64,000 nucleotides of DNA from Nonomuraea roseoviolacea subsp. carminata (GCF_024172185.1 NZ_JAMZEC010000001.1:5662001-5726000), one strand, 5' to 3'; positions 1 through 8,616 are shown, counted from the stretch's first letter. The notes: generated by a model from the sequence alone, not told the origin. Numbers and translations are program-made.

Positions 1-518
1 GGCACGGAGGCGTAGGTCACCCGGCCGCCGAACCGCTCGCGCACGACGGCCACCGCCCGACCGAGGAAGTCGTTGACCCGCGTGCGGACGCCGCCGACCA
101 GCTCGCGCACCCGTTCCGGACGGCTCAGCAGGGCGACTCGCTCGTCGATGTCGTCACCGGGCAGGAAGCCCTTGTTCATCAGGCACAGCTCGGCGCCGGT
201 GACGAAGACCACCTCGGCGCCGCGCCGCCGGATCCGTTCGGCGCGCTCGGCGCAGTCGGCGAACAGCGCCAGCGTCTCCTCCTCGGTCAGCTCCAGCGGA
301 TAGGGCGAGAACCACACCTCCAGCCCGAGGTCGGCGGCGTGCCCGGCGGCGATCTCCAGGCGCTCGGGGTCGCCCCCCATGACGCGGACGGCCGTGCAGT
401 GCAGGTCGTCCCGGATGACGCGCATCTCGCGCGCCACCACGTCGGGGTCGAACCCCGGGTGGCCGATCGTCCCGTTGACGACGAAACCGGTGTCGTAGCT
501 GATGCCTTTGGCACGCAT
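1..518 (-). CDS. Conserved actinobacterial protein, N-terminal part (runs off the window)
   Basis: The frame opens at an ATG at 518 and stays open for 172 codons to the window edge, so only the N-terminus is seen. It begins MRAKGISYDTGF and contains a stretch on His/Asp-rich strands (DDLHCTAVRVMGGD, then GLEVWFSPYP). This resembles a conserved actinobacterial family that databases sometimes call 'abortive infection protein', with alternating strands and helices as in a TIM barrel. The assignment is from memory of the N-terminus and no function is claimed. It is divergent from the TetR gene at 604 and the 85-bp gap holds two GGTAC-N5-GTACC dyads, so it is the likely target of that regulator. 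Confidence 0.7.
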   Translation of the reverse strand, partial: MRAKGISYDTGFVVNGTIGHPGFDPDVVAREMRVIRDDLHCTAVRVMGGDPERLEIAAGHAADLGLEVWFSPYPLELTEEETLALFADCAERAERIRRRGAEVVFVTGAELCLMNKGFLPGDDIDERVALLSRPERVRELVGGVRTRVNDFLGRAVAVVRERFGGRVTYASV

Positions 519-539
519 GGGTGTCCCTTCACTCTTTAC

Positions 540-582
540 GGTACTGGTCGTACCTTAGTCCATATGAGGTACGGTCGGTACC
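540..582. promoter_or_regulatory. Paired TetR-type operator dyads
   Basis: Two copies of the 15-bp dyad GGTAC-N5-GTACC lie at 540-554 (GGTACTGGTCGTACC) and 568-582 (GGTACGGTCGGTACC), 28 bp apart centre to centre. They fill most of the gap between the divergent genes starting at 518 and 604. Two evenly spaced dyads between a TetR gene and its divergent neighbour are the usual autoregulatory operator layout. The binding protein is inferred. Confidence 0.65.
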
Positions 583-603
583 CTCAAACCGAGGAGGGTG
601 GCG

Positions 604-1200
604 ATGGCCGAGGCAGGCGGGCGGACACGGCGGCGCGGGGTCGCGCTGGAGGAGGCGATCCTGAGCGCGGCGGCCGACGAGCTCACCGAGTCGGGGTTCG
701 CCGGGCTGACCATGGACAGGGTCGCCGCCCGCGCCGGCACCAACAAGAACGCCATCTACCGCCGCTGGCCGGGCCGCCTGGCCCTCGGCGTCGCCGCCTA
801 CAAGCGGCTGGCCACGACGGTCTCGCCGCCCGACACCGGCGAGCTGCGCGGCGACGCCCTGGAGCTGCTGCGCCGGGCCAATCGCTACTGGAGCTCGCCC
901 CTCGGCGCGATCCTCCGCGACCTGATCGCCGCCGCCGGCGGCGCCGCCGAGCTGCTGGCCCAGCTCCAGGAGCAGTCGGACGACGCGGTGGCCGCGCCCT
1001 GGCTGGCCGTCCTGGAACGGGCGGTGGCCCGCGGCGAGGCCGCCCCCGAGTCGCTGCGCCCGAGGGTCGCCACGGTGGCGATCGTGCTGCTGCGCAACGA
1101 GTTCGTGGTGCGGGGCGCGCCCAGTGCGCCCGACGACGTCCTCGTGGAGATCGTGGACGAGGTCTTCCTGCCGCTGGCCCGGCGAGGTCAGGGCGCCTGA
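604..1200 (+). CDS. TetR/AcrR family transcriptional regulator
   Basis: This 198-residue DNA-binding repressor has a TetR N-terminal helix-turn-helix at about residues 15-60 (ILSAAADELTESGF, then TMDRVAARAG, then KNAIYRRW). An all-helical C-terminal ligand domain follows. I chose ATG 604 because GAGGAGG at 591-597 leaves 6 nt to it; the GTG at 598 would abut the ribosome site. It is divergent from the conserved protein at 518, with twin dyads between them, which suggests it represses that gene and itself. Its effector is unknown. Confidence 0.9.
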   Translation: MAEAGGRTRRRGVALEEAILSAAADELTESGFAGLTMDRVAARAGTNKNAIYRRWPGRLALGVAAYKRLATTVSPPDTGELRGDALELLRRANRYWSSPLGAILRDLIAAAGGAAELLAQLQEQSDDAVAAPWLAVLERAVARGEAAPESLRPRVATVAIVLLRNEFVVRGAPSAPDDVLVEIVDEVFLPLARRGQGA

Positions 1201-1207
1201 GGCAGGC

Positions 1208-1390
1208 TCACCGGAGCCGGTCGATCTCCCCGGGGTGGAGCTCTGTGCGCGCGTGGTGGAACGACAGCCGGTGCGCCCGGCCCTCGGGTGAGGGGAAGGA
1301 GGGGCCGGGCCGGGCCATCCGTCGCAGGTCGCGGACCTGGGCCAGCAGGTCCGCAGGGACGTCCGGCTCGGGGAACGACCTGATGAGCAT
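1208..1390 (-). pseudogene. Possible N-terminal remnant of a GNAT acetyltransferase
   Basis: A 60-codon minus-strand frame begins MLIRSFPEPDVPADLL and contains LLAQVRDLRRMARPGP, which resembles the opening of GNAT N-acetyltransferases of actinomycetes. It stops long before the acetyl-CoA binding motif, so if it belongs to that family it is truncated. I saw no continuation in the other frames. It could also be a small unrelated protein or chance coding-like sequence. The TetR gene ends just beyond its 3' end. Confidence 0.3.
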
Positions 1391-1452
1391 GGCTCCCGAG
1401 TGTGCCGCGCGACGGGCCCCGGGCGAACCGGTTTCCGCGGCGCGGGCTCCCA

Positions 1453-2298
1453 TCAGCCGAAGACGGCCGGGGGCGGGACCGGGGCCAGCACCGGCTCGCC
1501 GTCCCGGATGGGGGCCGCCCCCGCCACGAAGCGGGTCAGCGCGTCCCCGTACAGACACCGGGCCTGGGTGAGCCCTCCGGCGGCGCGGCGCGTGAGGAGG
1601 TCCACGGGCAGGGCCGTGCGCGAGGCGGCCAGGATGAGGTTGCCGAAGCGGCGCCCCCGCAGCACACCGGGCTCCGAGAGCAGCGCGACGTGGCCGAACG
1701 TGTCCTGGACCGTGGCCGCGAGCCGCCGGGCGAAGGTCAGCCCCTTGCCGTCGGCGAGGTTGACGAGCAGCGTGCCGGACGGCCGCAGCACGCGGGCGAG
1801 GTCGCCCATGTACTCGGCGGTGGCCAGCTCGACCGGCATGGTGGCCCCGGCGAACGCGTCGAGCACGACGAGGTCGGCGGAGGAGTCCCAGACCCGGGCG
1901 GCGCCCTCGCGGCCGTCCATGACCAGCACCTTCAGGCGCGGCACCGACCGCAGGTCGAGCTGCTCGCGGATGAGGTTGACGAGGAGGCCGTCGGGCTCGA
2001 TGACGATGTGGCGGGAGCCGGGCCGGGTGGTGGCGACGTAGCGGGGGATCGTGCAGGCGCCGCCCCCCACGTGGACGCAGCTCAGCGGCCCCTCCGGCAG
2101 GACGTCGATGACGTCCGCCATGAGCTGTACGTACTCGAAATCCAGATATGTGGGGTCTTGTAGGTCCACATAGGACTGCGGTACGCCATCCTTGGACAGC
2201 ACCCAGCCGTCCTGCCGGTCCAGATCCCGGAGCAGTTCGATCTCGCCGAAGGTCACCGGGTACAGGCCGGGCATCGGTTCGCGCTGTGCTCGTGCCAC
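1453..2298 (-). CDS. Spermidine-synthase-like methyltransferase-fold protein
   Basis: This 281-residue Rossmann-fold protein resembles polyamine aminopropyltransferases and their relatives. It has the nucleotide-binding stretch VHVGGGACTIPRYVA, an acidic strand end (HIVIEPDG) and DLVVLDAFAGATMP, which matches the family's D(A)F-G region. It lacks the N-terminal membrane part of MFS-fused homologues. The substrate is uncertain and true spermidine synthesis is not shown. GTG 2298 is chosen because GGGAGG lies 7 nt upstream. It is divergent from the PBP gene with only 27 bp between starts, so its promoter must overlap the ribosome site or coding sequence of its neighbour. Confidence 0.8.
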   Translation of the reverse strand: MARAQREPMPGLYPVTFGEIELLRDLDRQDGWVLSKDGVPQSYVDLQDPTYLDFEYVQLMADVIDVLPEGPLSCVHVGGGACTIPRYVATTRPGSRHIVIEPDGLLVNLIREQLDLRSVPRLKVLVMDGREGAARVWDSSADLVVLDAFAGATMPVELATAEYMGDLARVLRPSGTLLVNLADGKGLTFARRLAATVQDTFGHVALLSEPGVLRGRRFGNLILAASRTALPVDLLTRRAAGGLTQARCLYGDALTRFVAGAAPIRDGEPVLAPVPPPAVFG

Positions 2299-2325
2299 GT
2301 TGCTGCCTCCCTGGGAGAACACCGT

Positions 2326-3858
2326 ATGCGACGAAGAAGGCTGATCGTGCTCGTCGTCGCGGTTCTGGCGGTATTGGGTGCGTACGGCTTCGCGGTCGCG
2401 GCGGCCGGCCGGGTGCGGGGCAGCGCCGGGCAGACGGCCGAGTCCTACTTCCGGGCCTGGCGTGAGGGGGACGTGCGCGGCATGGCCCGCCTGGTCTACC
2501 AGCCGCCGGCCGACTTCGTCTCCCGCCACCTGGCCCTCACCAGGGACCTGGACGTCGAGAAGATCGAGCTGCGGCCCGGGGCGGTCAAGAGCACGGGGGA
2601 GGGGACCGCCGAGGTGCCGTTCACGGGGGTGCGCACGCTGCGCGAATTCGGGGCCTGGCCGTTCACGGGCACGCTGCGCCTGGCCGTACGGGACAAGGTG
2701 TGGAAGGTGCTGTGGGGCCCCGAGACGCTGCACCCGCTGCTCGCCGCCGGCGGCGAGCTGGAGATCGTGGACCTGCCGGACGCGAAGGCGGAGATGCTGA
2801 CCAGCGAGGGCGACCGGATCCCGCACGACAGCTACGCCGGCGCCTACCTCGACCGGCTCGCGCCGGAGTTCGCGACGACCGGAGGAGGCCGGGCGCTGGT
2901 GGCCACCGCGCCCGGGAAGCCGGAGCAGCGGCTGCTGACGAAGGCGACCGCCCCGAAGACGCAGCGGACCACCCTGTCCCGGCCGGTGCAGGCGGCGGCG
3001 GCCCGCGCGCTGGACGGCGTGGCGGACGCGGCGGTGGTCGCGCTGCGGCCGAGCAGCGGCGAGGTGCTGGCGGTGGCCGACCGTCTGGCCGACGGCCAGA
3101 GCGCCTTCGACACCCTGTACCCGCCCGGCTCGACGTTCAAGACGATCACCGCGGCGGCCCTGCTCGGCGGCGGGCTCGACCCGGCGGCCGAGCTGCCCTG
3201 CCCGGGCGACTACCAGATCCCCTTCCACCGCTCCTTCCAGAACGCGGGCCTGCAGGACCACGGCGCCGTCACCTTCGCCGACGCCTTCGCCCTGTCGTGC
3301 AACACCACGTTCGTCGAGCAGGCCACCACCCGCCTCGGCCCGGGCGAGCTGCGGACCACGGCGGGGGAGTGGGGATTCGGCCACGCGCTGCCCACGGGCG
3401 TCGGCGGCACCTGCGGCACGATGGAGGAGCCGGAGGACGAGGACATGCTGGGGGCCGACGCCATCGGACAGGGCACCGTGCAGGCCACCCCGCTCTGCAT
3501 GGCCGCGGTCGCCGCCGCGGTGCAGAGCGGCACCTGGCGCCCGCCGCGCCTGCTGCCCGAGAAGGAGGCGCGGCGCGTCGACGGTCCGCAGCCGGAGCCG
3601 GTCGCGCTGGACGAGGGGGTCGTCGAGGCGCTGCGCGGCATGATGGCGGCCGTCGTGGACCACGGGACGGCGAGCCAGGCGGGCCTCCCGGCGGGGGTGG
3701 CGGGCAAGACGGGGACGGCCGAGACGCCGGACGGCGCCGACCACGGCTGGTTCATCGGCTACCGCGACGACCTGGCGTTCTGCGTCTTCGTCCGGCACGG
3801 GGGAGCGGGCCGGACGGCGGCGCTGCCGATCGCCGCCCGCTTCCTCAACGGCCTGTGA
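2326..3858 (+). CDS. Class B penicillin-binding protein (D,D-transpeptidase) with MecA_N-like domain
   Basis: This 510-residue membrane-anchored peptidoglycan transpeptidase has an N-terminal TM (residues about 4-26). An NTF2/MecA_N-like domain follows at about 30-145, then a short linker and the transpeptidase domain. The catalytic motifs are complete: STFK 269-272, SCN 324-326 and KTG 461-463. The usual PBP-dimer domain appears largely missing, since only about 40 residues separate the two domains. GGGAGA lies 7 nt before the ATG. PBPs of this compact type are common in actinomycetes and act outside the membrane. The start lies 27 bp from that of the divergent gene at 2298. Confidence 0.92.
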   Translation: MRRRRLIVLVVAVLAVLGAYGFAVAAAGRVRGSAGQTAESYFRAWREGDVRGMARLVYQPPADFVSRHLALTRDLDVEKIELRPGAVKSTGEGTAEVPFTGVRTLREFGAWPFTGTLRLAVRDKVWKVLWGPETLHPLLAAGGELEIVDLPDAKAEMLTSEGDRIPHDSYAGAYLDRLAPEFATTGGGRALVATAPGKPEQRLLTKATAPKTQRTTLSRPVQAAAARALDGVADAAVVALRPSSGEVLAVADRLADGQSAFDTLYPPGSTFKTITAAALLGGGLDPAAELPCPGDYQIPFHRSFQNAGLQDHGAVTFADAFALSCNTTFVEQATTRLGPGELRTTAGEWGFGHALPTGVGGTCGTMEEPEDEDMLGADAIGQGTVQATPLCMAAVAAAVQSGTWRPPRLLPEKEARRVDGPQPEPVALDEGVVEALRGMMAAVVDHGTASQAGLPAGVAGKTGTAETPDGADHGWFIGYRDDLAFCVFVRHGGAGRTAALPIAARFLNGL

Positions 3859-3860
3859 GC

Positions 3861-3916
3861 CAACGGTCTGCGAGCAACGGTCTGCGAGCAACGGTCTGCG
3901 AGCAACGGTCTGTGAG
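3861..3916. repeat. Tandem repeat, 4 x 14 bp
   Basis: Four consecutive copies of CAACGGTCTGCGAG lie at 3861, 3875, 3889 and 3903. The first three are identical and the last has one change. The array starts 2 bp after the PBP stop codon and contains no gene. It is one of several short arrays at gene 3' ends in this window. Confidence 0.95.
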
Positions 3917-3931
3917 CCGGGAAGGCCGATA

Positions 3932-3949
3932 ACTTACGGTACCGTAGGT
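3932..3949. promoter_or_regulatory. Palindrome immediately before the hemolysin III gene
   Basis: TACGGTACCGTA (3935-3946) is a perfect 12-bp palindrome, extended to 18 bp with one mismatch. It ends only 3 bp before the ATG at 3953, so a bound protein would block transcription or the start itself. It shares TTACGGTAC with the TetR-type operators near 540, which may mean the same or a related repressor. No Shine-Dalgarno sequence separates it from the ATG, which suggests a leaderless mRNA. Confidence 0.6.
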
Positions 3950-3952
3950 TTC

Positions 3953-4600
3953 ATGACGACCGTCGCCGTGAAGCCCCGACTGCGTGGCTGGTTGCATACC
4001 GGAGCCCTCCCCGTGACGCTGGTCGCCGGCTTCGTGCTCGTGGCCCTCGGCCCCACCCTCCAGGCGCGCCTGGCCTCCGCTATCTACGCCATCACCTCGG
4101 GCCTGCTGTTCGGGGTCTCGGCCACCTACCATCGCGGCACGCTCGGGCCGCGCCTGGCCGAGGTGCTGCGCCGCTTCGACCACGCCAACATCTACCTGAT
4201 CATCGCGGGCACCTACACGCCGTTCGCGCTGCTCGCGCTCGGCGGCGCGGCGCGGATCGCCGTGCTGTCGGTCATCTGGGGCGGCGCGCTGGCCGGCGTG
4301 GTGTTCCGGGTGTGCTGGATCGGCGCGCCGCGCTGGCTCTACACCGTCCTCTACCTCGCCCTCGGCTGGACGGCGATCTTCGTGATGCCACAGCTCCTGG
4401 AGGGCGCGGGGGTGGCCGCCGTGGTGCTGGTCGCCGTCGGCGGCCTCCTCTACAGCGCCGGCGCGATCGTGTACGGCCTGCGCCGCCCCGACCCGTCGCC
4501 CCGCTGGTTCGGCTTCCACGAGGTCTTCCACGCCTGCACCATCGCCGCCTACCTGGTGCAGTACGTCGCGGTCTCGATCGTGGTCTACTCCCACCTGTGA
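3953..4600 (+). CDS. Hemolysin III / PAQR-family membrane protein
   Basis: This 215-residue integral membrane protein has seven predicted TM segments and the family's conserved polar motifs: SATYH near residue 60, HANIYLIIAGTYTPF near 80-95 and the paired histidines of FHEVFHACT near the C-terminus. The PAQR superfamily often uses such Ser/Asp/His sites for metal-dependent hydrolysis, but the bacterial members' substrate is unknown. Length is typical. A palindrome directly before the ATG and the lack of an obvious ribosome site suggest a repressed, leaderless transcript. It follows the PBP gene and a 14-bp repeat array. Confidence 0.92.
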   Translation: MTTVAVKPRLRGWLHTGALPVTLVAGFVLVALGPTLQARLASAIYAITSGLLFGVSATYHRGTLGPRLAEVLRRFDHANIYLIIAGTYTPFALLALGGAARIAVLSVIWGGALAGVVFRVCWIGAPRWLYTVLYLALGWTAIFVMPQLLEGAGVAAVVLVAVGGLLYSAGAIVYGLRRPDPSPRWFGFHEVFHACTIAAYLVQYVAVSIVVYSHL

Positions 4601-4688
4601 CCCCGCGCGACCCGGGCGGGTCGGTCGATCGCCGACTTTTGACCCGACCGTGGTCTGCTCTGGGGATCCATCTGGAGATCACACCAAT

Positions 4689-5222
4689 ATGGACCAACTC
4701 GCGCGCATCTGGTGGCTCATCCTCATTCGGGGCATTGTGGCCGTCATCTTCGGCATCCTCGCGCTCATCTGGCCCGCCATCACGCTGCTGGTGCTGGTGA
4801 TCTTCTTCGGCGCCTACGCGCTCGTGAACGGCATCTTCTCGATCGTCGCGGGCGTCCGGCACAACGCGACGTCACGGGCCTGGCTCATCATCTCCGGCGT
4901 CCTCGGCGTGCTGGCCGGCATCGTGGCCTTCGTGTGGCCCGGCATCACGTCGCTGGCCCTGCTCTACGTCGTGGCGTTCTGGGCCATCTTCAGCGGCGTC
5001 TCGGAGATCGTGGCGGGAATCCAGATGCGCAAGGTCATCGAGAACGAGTGGATGCTCATCATCGGCGGCGCGCTGTCGGTGATCTTCGGCATCCTGCTGC
5101 TGGTCTGGCCGGGGGCCGGACTGCTCACGCTCGTCTGGCTGCTCGGCATCTTCGCCATCATCTACGGCATCACGATGATCGTCCTCTCGTTCCGGGTGAA
5201 GAAACTTCCGGCAACGGCGTAG
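4689..5222 (+). CDS. HdeD/DUF308 family membrane protein
   Basis: This 177-residue polytopic membrane protein has six hydrophobic segments arranged as three similar helix pairs. Each pair contains a recurring G-I-L-x-L-x-W-P motif (IFGILALIWP, LAGIVAFVWP, IFGILLLVWP). This internal repeat is the hallmark of the HdeD/DUF308 family. In E. coli HdeD contributes to acid resistance at high cell density; no such role can be inferred here. The ATG at 4689 has GGAG 11 nt upstream. It lies between the hemolysin III and lysine aminotransferase genes in the same direction, with separate gaps. Confidence 0.9.
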   Translation: MDQLARIWWLILIRGIVAVIFGILALIWPAITLLVLVIFFGAYALVNGIFSIVAGVRHNATSRAWLIISGVLGVLAGIVAFVWPGITSLALLYVVAFWAIFSGVSEIVAGIQMRKVIENEWMLIIGGALSVIFGILLLVWPGAGLLTLVWLLGIFAIIYGITMIVLSFRVKKLPATA

Positions 5223-5297
5223 ATATCCAGAAATTTTCCGGATGAATGGGGGTAGGGGCGGGCAAGTATGTCCCTGTCGCTTCGTCGTGGAGGAGCC

Positions 5298-6572
5298 ATG
5301 GACGTACACGCCCGTCTCGCCCGCCATCTACTCGTCGACGGCTACCATCTCGTGCTCGACCTCGACCGCAGCCAGGGGTCCTGGCTCGTGGACGCGCGCG
5401 ACGGACGCCGGTACCTGGACTTCTACACCTTCTTCGCCTCCGCGCCGCTGGGCGTGAACCCGCCGTTCGACGCCGGCAGCGCCGAGCTGCTCGGCCGGGT
5501 CGCGCGCAACAAGCCGGCCAACCCCGACATGTACACCGAGCAGCTCGCCGACTTCGTCGAGACCTTCATGCGCGTGCTCGGCGACCCCGAGCTGCCCCAC
5601 CTGTTCTTCGTGGAGGGCGGCGCGCTCGCCGTCGAGAACGCGCTGAAGACCGCCTTCGACTGGAAGAGCCGCCGCAACGAGGCCGCCGGCCGCTCTCCCG
5701 ACCTCGGCACCCGGGTGCTCCACCTGACCCGGGCCTTCCACGGCCGCAGCGGCTACACCCTCAGCCTGACCAACACCGAGCCGGGCAAGACCGACCGCTT
5801 CCCGAAGTTCGGCTGGCCCCGCGTCGACGTCCCGGCCGTCCACCTCGGCGACGTCGAGGCGGCCGAGGCGCGGGCGCTGGGACAGGCGCGGACCGCCTTC
5901 GAGCGGCATCCGCACGACATCGCCTGCTTCATCGCCGAGCCGATCCAGGGCGAGGGCGGCGACAACCACATGCGCCCCGAGTTCCTGCAGGCCATGCAGC
6001 GCCTGTGCCACGAGCACGACGCGCTGTTCGTGCTGGACGAGGTGCAGACCGGCGGCGGCACCACCGGGACGCCGTGGGCCTACCAGCAGCTCGGCCTCGC
6101 GCCGGACATCGTGGCCTTCGCCAAGAAGGTGCAGGTGGGCGGCATCATGGCGGGCCGCAGGGTGGACCTGGTGCCGGACAACGTCTTCCAGGTCAGCGGC
6201 CGGATCAACTCCACCTGGGGCGGGGGACTGGTGGACATGGTCCGCTCCCGCGCCCTGCTGGAGATCATCGAGCGGGACGGCCTGATCCCGCGGGCCGGGC
6301 GGCTGGGCGCGCTGGTGGTGGAGCGCCTGACCAAGCTGCAGGCCGAGCGGCCCGAGGTGGTGTCCAGTGTGCGCGGGCGCGGCCTGATGTGCGCCTTCGA
6401 CCTGCCGGACCGGGAGAGCAGGGACGCCCTCGTGACCCGGTTGCGCGAGGAGCAGGGGGTGCTGGTGCTGCCGTGCGGGCCGCGTTCGGTACGGCTGCGC
6501 CCGGCGCTCAACATCACCGAGGACGAGCTGGACCACGGCCTGCGCGCGATCGCGGCGGCACTGGACACCTGA
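5298..6572 (+). CDS. lat: L-lysine 6-transaminase
   Basis: This 424-residue class III PLP aminotransferase removes the epsilon-amino group of lysine using 2-oxoglutarate, giving 2-aminoadipate semialdehyde. In beta-lactam producers this feeds aminoadipate; in mycobacteria it is linked to stationary phase. Family features include YTFFASAPLGVNP, FVEGGALAVENALK, LDEVQTGGGTTG and the PLP-lysine region AFAKKVQVGG (Lys276/277). ATG 5298 has GTGGAGGAG just upstream; a longer reading from 5268 has no ribosome site. No beta-lactam genes adjoin it, so a lysine-catabolic or stress role is more likely here. Confidence 0.93.
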   Translation: MDVHARLARHLLVDGYHLVLDLDRSQGSWLVDARDGRRYLDFYTFFASAPLGVNPPFDAGSAELLGRVARNKPANPDMYTEQLADFVETFMRVLGDPELPHLFFVEGGALAVENALKTAFDWKSRRNEAAGRSPDLGTRVLHLTRAFHGRSGYTLSLTNTEPGKTDRFPKFGWPRVDVPAVHLGDVEAAEARALGQARTAFERHPHDIACFIAEPIQGEGGDNHMRPEFLQAMQRLCHEHDALFVLDEVQTGGGTTGTPWAYQQLGLAPDIVAFAKKVQVGGIMAGRRVDLVPDNVFQVSGRINSTWGGGLVDMVRSRALLEIIERDGLIPRAGRLGALVVERLTKLQAERPEVVSSVRGRGLMCAFDLPDRESRDALVTRLREEQGVLVLPCGPRSVRLRPALNITEDELDHGLRAIAAALDT

Positions 6573-6699
6573 CGCACGACCCCCGCGTGACGACCCGGCG
6601 TTCCCGGCGCTCCCCGAAACCGCCAAGCCTTGGCAAGAACATCGCCGCGGGCGGGCTTTCCGGCATCGGGGAGGCCGGGACGTCGCCAGGCTTTCCGGC

Positions 6700-8556
6700 A
6701 TGGCCGAAGCTCCACCGTTCCCGCGTACCGCACCCCTCGCCGCCGAGCCCCTAACGGAGGGCTCCGCCGCCCCGCCCCCGCTGCGGCCCGCCGGCTGGTT
6801 GCCGGCGCTGGCCGTGACCGGATGCGTCGGGGCGGTCCTCGGTTATCACGGCGTCGCCTTCGCCGACCTGGCCGTCTTCACCGTCTACGCCGGTCTCGGC
6901 CTCACCCTGCCCGGCGTGCTCTGGGTGCGCGTCCTCTACCGCCGCCCGCACACCCTGCCCGAGGAGCTGGCCCTGGGCCTGGCCCTCGGCTACGCGGCGG
7001 AGATCCTCTGCTACCTGCCCGCGCGCGCGACGGGGATGCCGCTGCTCGTGGCCGCCTGGCCGATGGGCACGTACGCGATCTTCGCCGCCGTGCCGCGGCT
7101 GCGCGCCCACTGCCGGCGGACGCGCCGGGCCCGCGCCCCGCTGTGGTGGTCATGGTGCCTCGCGCTTGGCGTGATCTGCCTGACCCTGTGGATCGGGACC
7201 GGCTACTTCGCCGACCACCCGGTCGCCCTGCCGCCGGCCGCCGCCCTGCCCCACCTCGACATGGTGGCCCGGCTCATGAGCCACGGGCCGGACGGCGGGC
7301 CCTTCGGCCACGACTGGTTCGTCCACGCCCACCTGGCCGCCGCGAGCTGGATCACCGGCGTCGCGCCGTCCGTGCTGCTCCTCCGGCTGGCCGCGCCGCC
7401 CATGCTGGCCGCCCTGGTCGTGCTGCTCGCCATGGCGGGCCGCCGCTTCACCGGCTCCCGCCGCCAGGCGCTGGCCGCGCTGGCCGCCGCGGTGTTCGTG
7501 GCGGCGCCCGTCCTGTACACGGGGGACGCCGCGGGCGTCCTCGCCTGGACCCCGCCGCAGGAGTGGGCCACGCCCGCGCAGACCTTCGGCGCGCTGCTGT
7601 TCGCGCCGCTCGTGGTGCTGCTGCTCGACCTGTTCGGCGACCGGCCGCCGGGGCGCGGCGCGTGGCTGGTCTTCGCCGTGCTGCTCGCCGCGCTGGCCGG
7701 CGCCAAGGCCGTGTACGTGCCGCTGCTGGCCGCCGGGCTGCTGGCCGTCGTGGTGGTCGAGACGGTCAAGTGGCTGGCGCCGCCCCGCCGCGCCGTCGCC
7801 GCGCTCGGGCTGACGGCGTGCGCGCTCGCGGCGCAGGCGGCGCTCCTCGGCGACGCCTGGCAGGGGACGGCCGTCCGGCCGCTGGAGTTCGCGCGGGCGT
7901 CCTGGGCCGGGCTGACCGGCGCCGCGGACACGGCCGAGGCGCCGACGGCGTCGCTGGCCGGCGTCGCCGCGCTGGGCCTGCTGTGCGGGGCGATCACCTG
8001 GAGCGGCGTGCTCGGGCTGGTCCGGCGGCCCCGGCTGCTGGGGCGCCCGCCGGTCGTGCTGGCGCTCGGCATGGGCGCGGCCGGGCTCGGCGCGGTGCTG
8101 CTGCTCGGCGACCCGCACCTCGCCCAGGGCGACTACCTCCAGGCCGCCTGCCCGTACCTCGCGATGGCCGCCGTCCACGGGCTCGGCTGCGTGGCGCGCA
8201 GGGCGCACGTCACGTTCCCGGCCGGGCTGTGCGCGGTGCTGGCCGGGGTGGCGGCGGCCTGCGCCGTCCGCTGGGTCTTCGCCGTGCACGTGCCGCTGCG
8301 GCCGGGGGCCGGGGAGCTCGCCCTGTACCTGCCGTACCTCACGCTGGCCGGCGTGGTGCTCGCGGCGGGGGCGCTGCTGGCGGCGACCGGCCAGCCACGG
8401 GCCCGCGTCCTCGCGCTGACGCTCCTCCTCGTGACGGCGGCGGGCACGCCGGCCGCCTGGCTCGGCCGGGCGCTGCCGGTCGCGTCCCCCGCCGTGACCG
8501 CCCCGGCGCAGCCGGCCGGTCCCGGGGAGGTGAGCGGTCCCGCCGCGGGGACGTGA
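6700..8556 (+). CDS. Polytopic membrane protein, degenerate GT-C-like paralogue
   Basis: This 618-residue protein has a dozen or so hydrophobic segments and no recognised named domain. It aligns along its membrane part with the proteins at 28667 and 36546; shared stretches include LPEELALGLALGYA, WITGVAP-VLLLRLA and TPAQTFGALLF. It lacks their roughly 150-residue soluble C-terminal domain. The conserved loop motif GEPL-YHWFVYA is altered to GPFGHDWFVHA. The paralogues look like GT-C glycosyltransferases, which use lipid-linked sugar donors, so this copy may be inactive or specialised. The ribosome site is weak. It faces the dehydrogenase gene at 8617 with a strong hairpin between. Confidence 0.75.
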   Translation: MAEAPPFPRTAPLAAEPLTEGSAAPPPLRPAGWLPALAVTGCVGAVLGYHGVAFADLAVFTVYAGLGLTLPGVLWVRVLYRRPHTLPEELALGLALGYAAEILCYLPARATGMPLLVAAWPMGTYAIFAAVPRLRAHCRRTRRARAPLWWSWCLALGVICLTLWIGTGYFADHPVALPPAAALPHLDMVARLMSHGPDGGPFGHDWFVHAHLAAASWITGVAPSVLLLRLAAPPMLAALVVLLAMAGRRFTGSRRQALAALAAAVFVAAPVLYTGDAAGVLAWTPPQEWATPAQTFGALLFAPLVVLLLDLFGDRPPGRGAWLVFAVLLAALAGAKAVYVPLLAAGLLAVVVVETVKWLAPPRRAVAALGLTACALAAQAALLGDAWQGTAVRPLEFARASWAGLTGAADTAEAPTASLAGVAALGLLCGAITWSGVLGLVRRPRLLGRPPVVLALGMGAAGLGAVLLLGDPHLAQGDYLQAACPYLAMAAVHGLGCVARRAHVTFPAGLCAVLAGVAAACAVRWVFAVHVPLRPGAGELALYLPYLTLAGVVLAAGALLAATGQPRARVLALTLLLVTAAGTPAAWLGRALPVASPAVTAPAQPAGPGEVSGPAAGT

Positions 8557-8570
8557 GACCCCGGACATGG

Positions 8571-8605
8571 CGAAGGCCCTCCGGCCACCGGCCGGAGGGC
8601 CTTCG
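8571..8605. terminator. Bidirectional hairpin terminator
   Basis: A perfect 16-bp GC-rich stem (8571-8586 with 8590-8605) closes a 3-nt loop. It lies between the convergent genes ending at 8556 and 8617. There is no U-tract, as is common in high-GC actinomycetes. Confidence 0.8.
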
Positions 8606-8616
8606 CGCGCGTCAGG

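Noticed and set aside
1453..3891. An 812-codon minus-strand reading over the PBP gene
   Set aside because: Only the part after 2298 looks like protein. The rest is Arg/Gly/Ala-rich shadow of the PBP gene on the other strand.
3845..5327. Minus-strand ORFs opposite the hemolysin III and DUF308 genes
   Set aside because: They are His/Asp/Arg-rich shadows with no ribosome sites, and the plus-strand genes carry clear family motifs.
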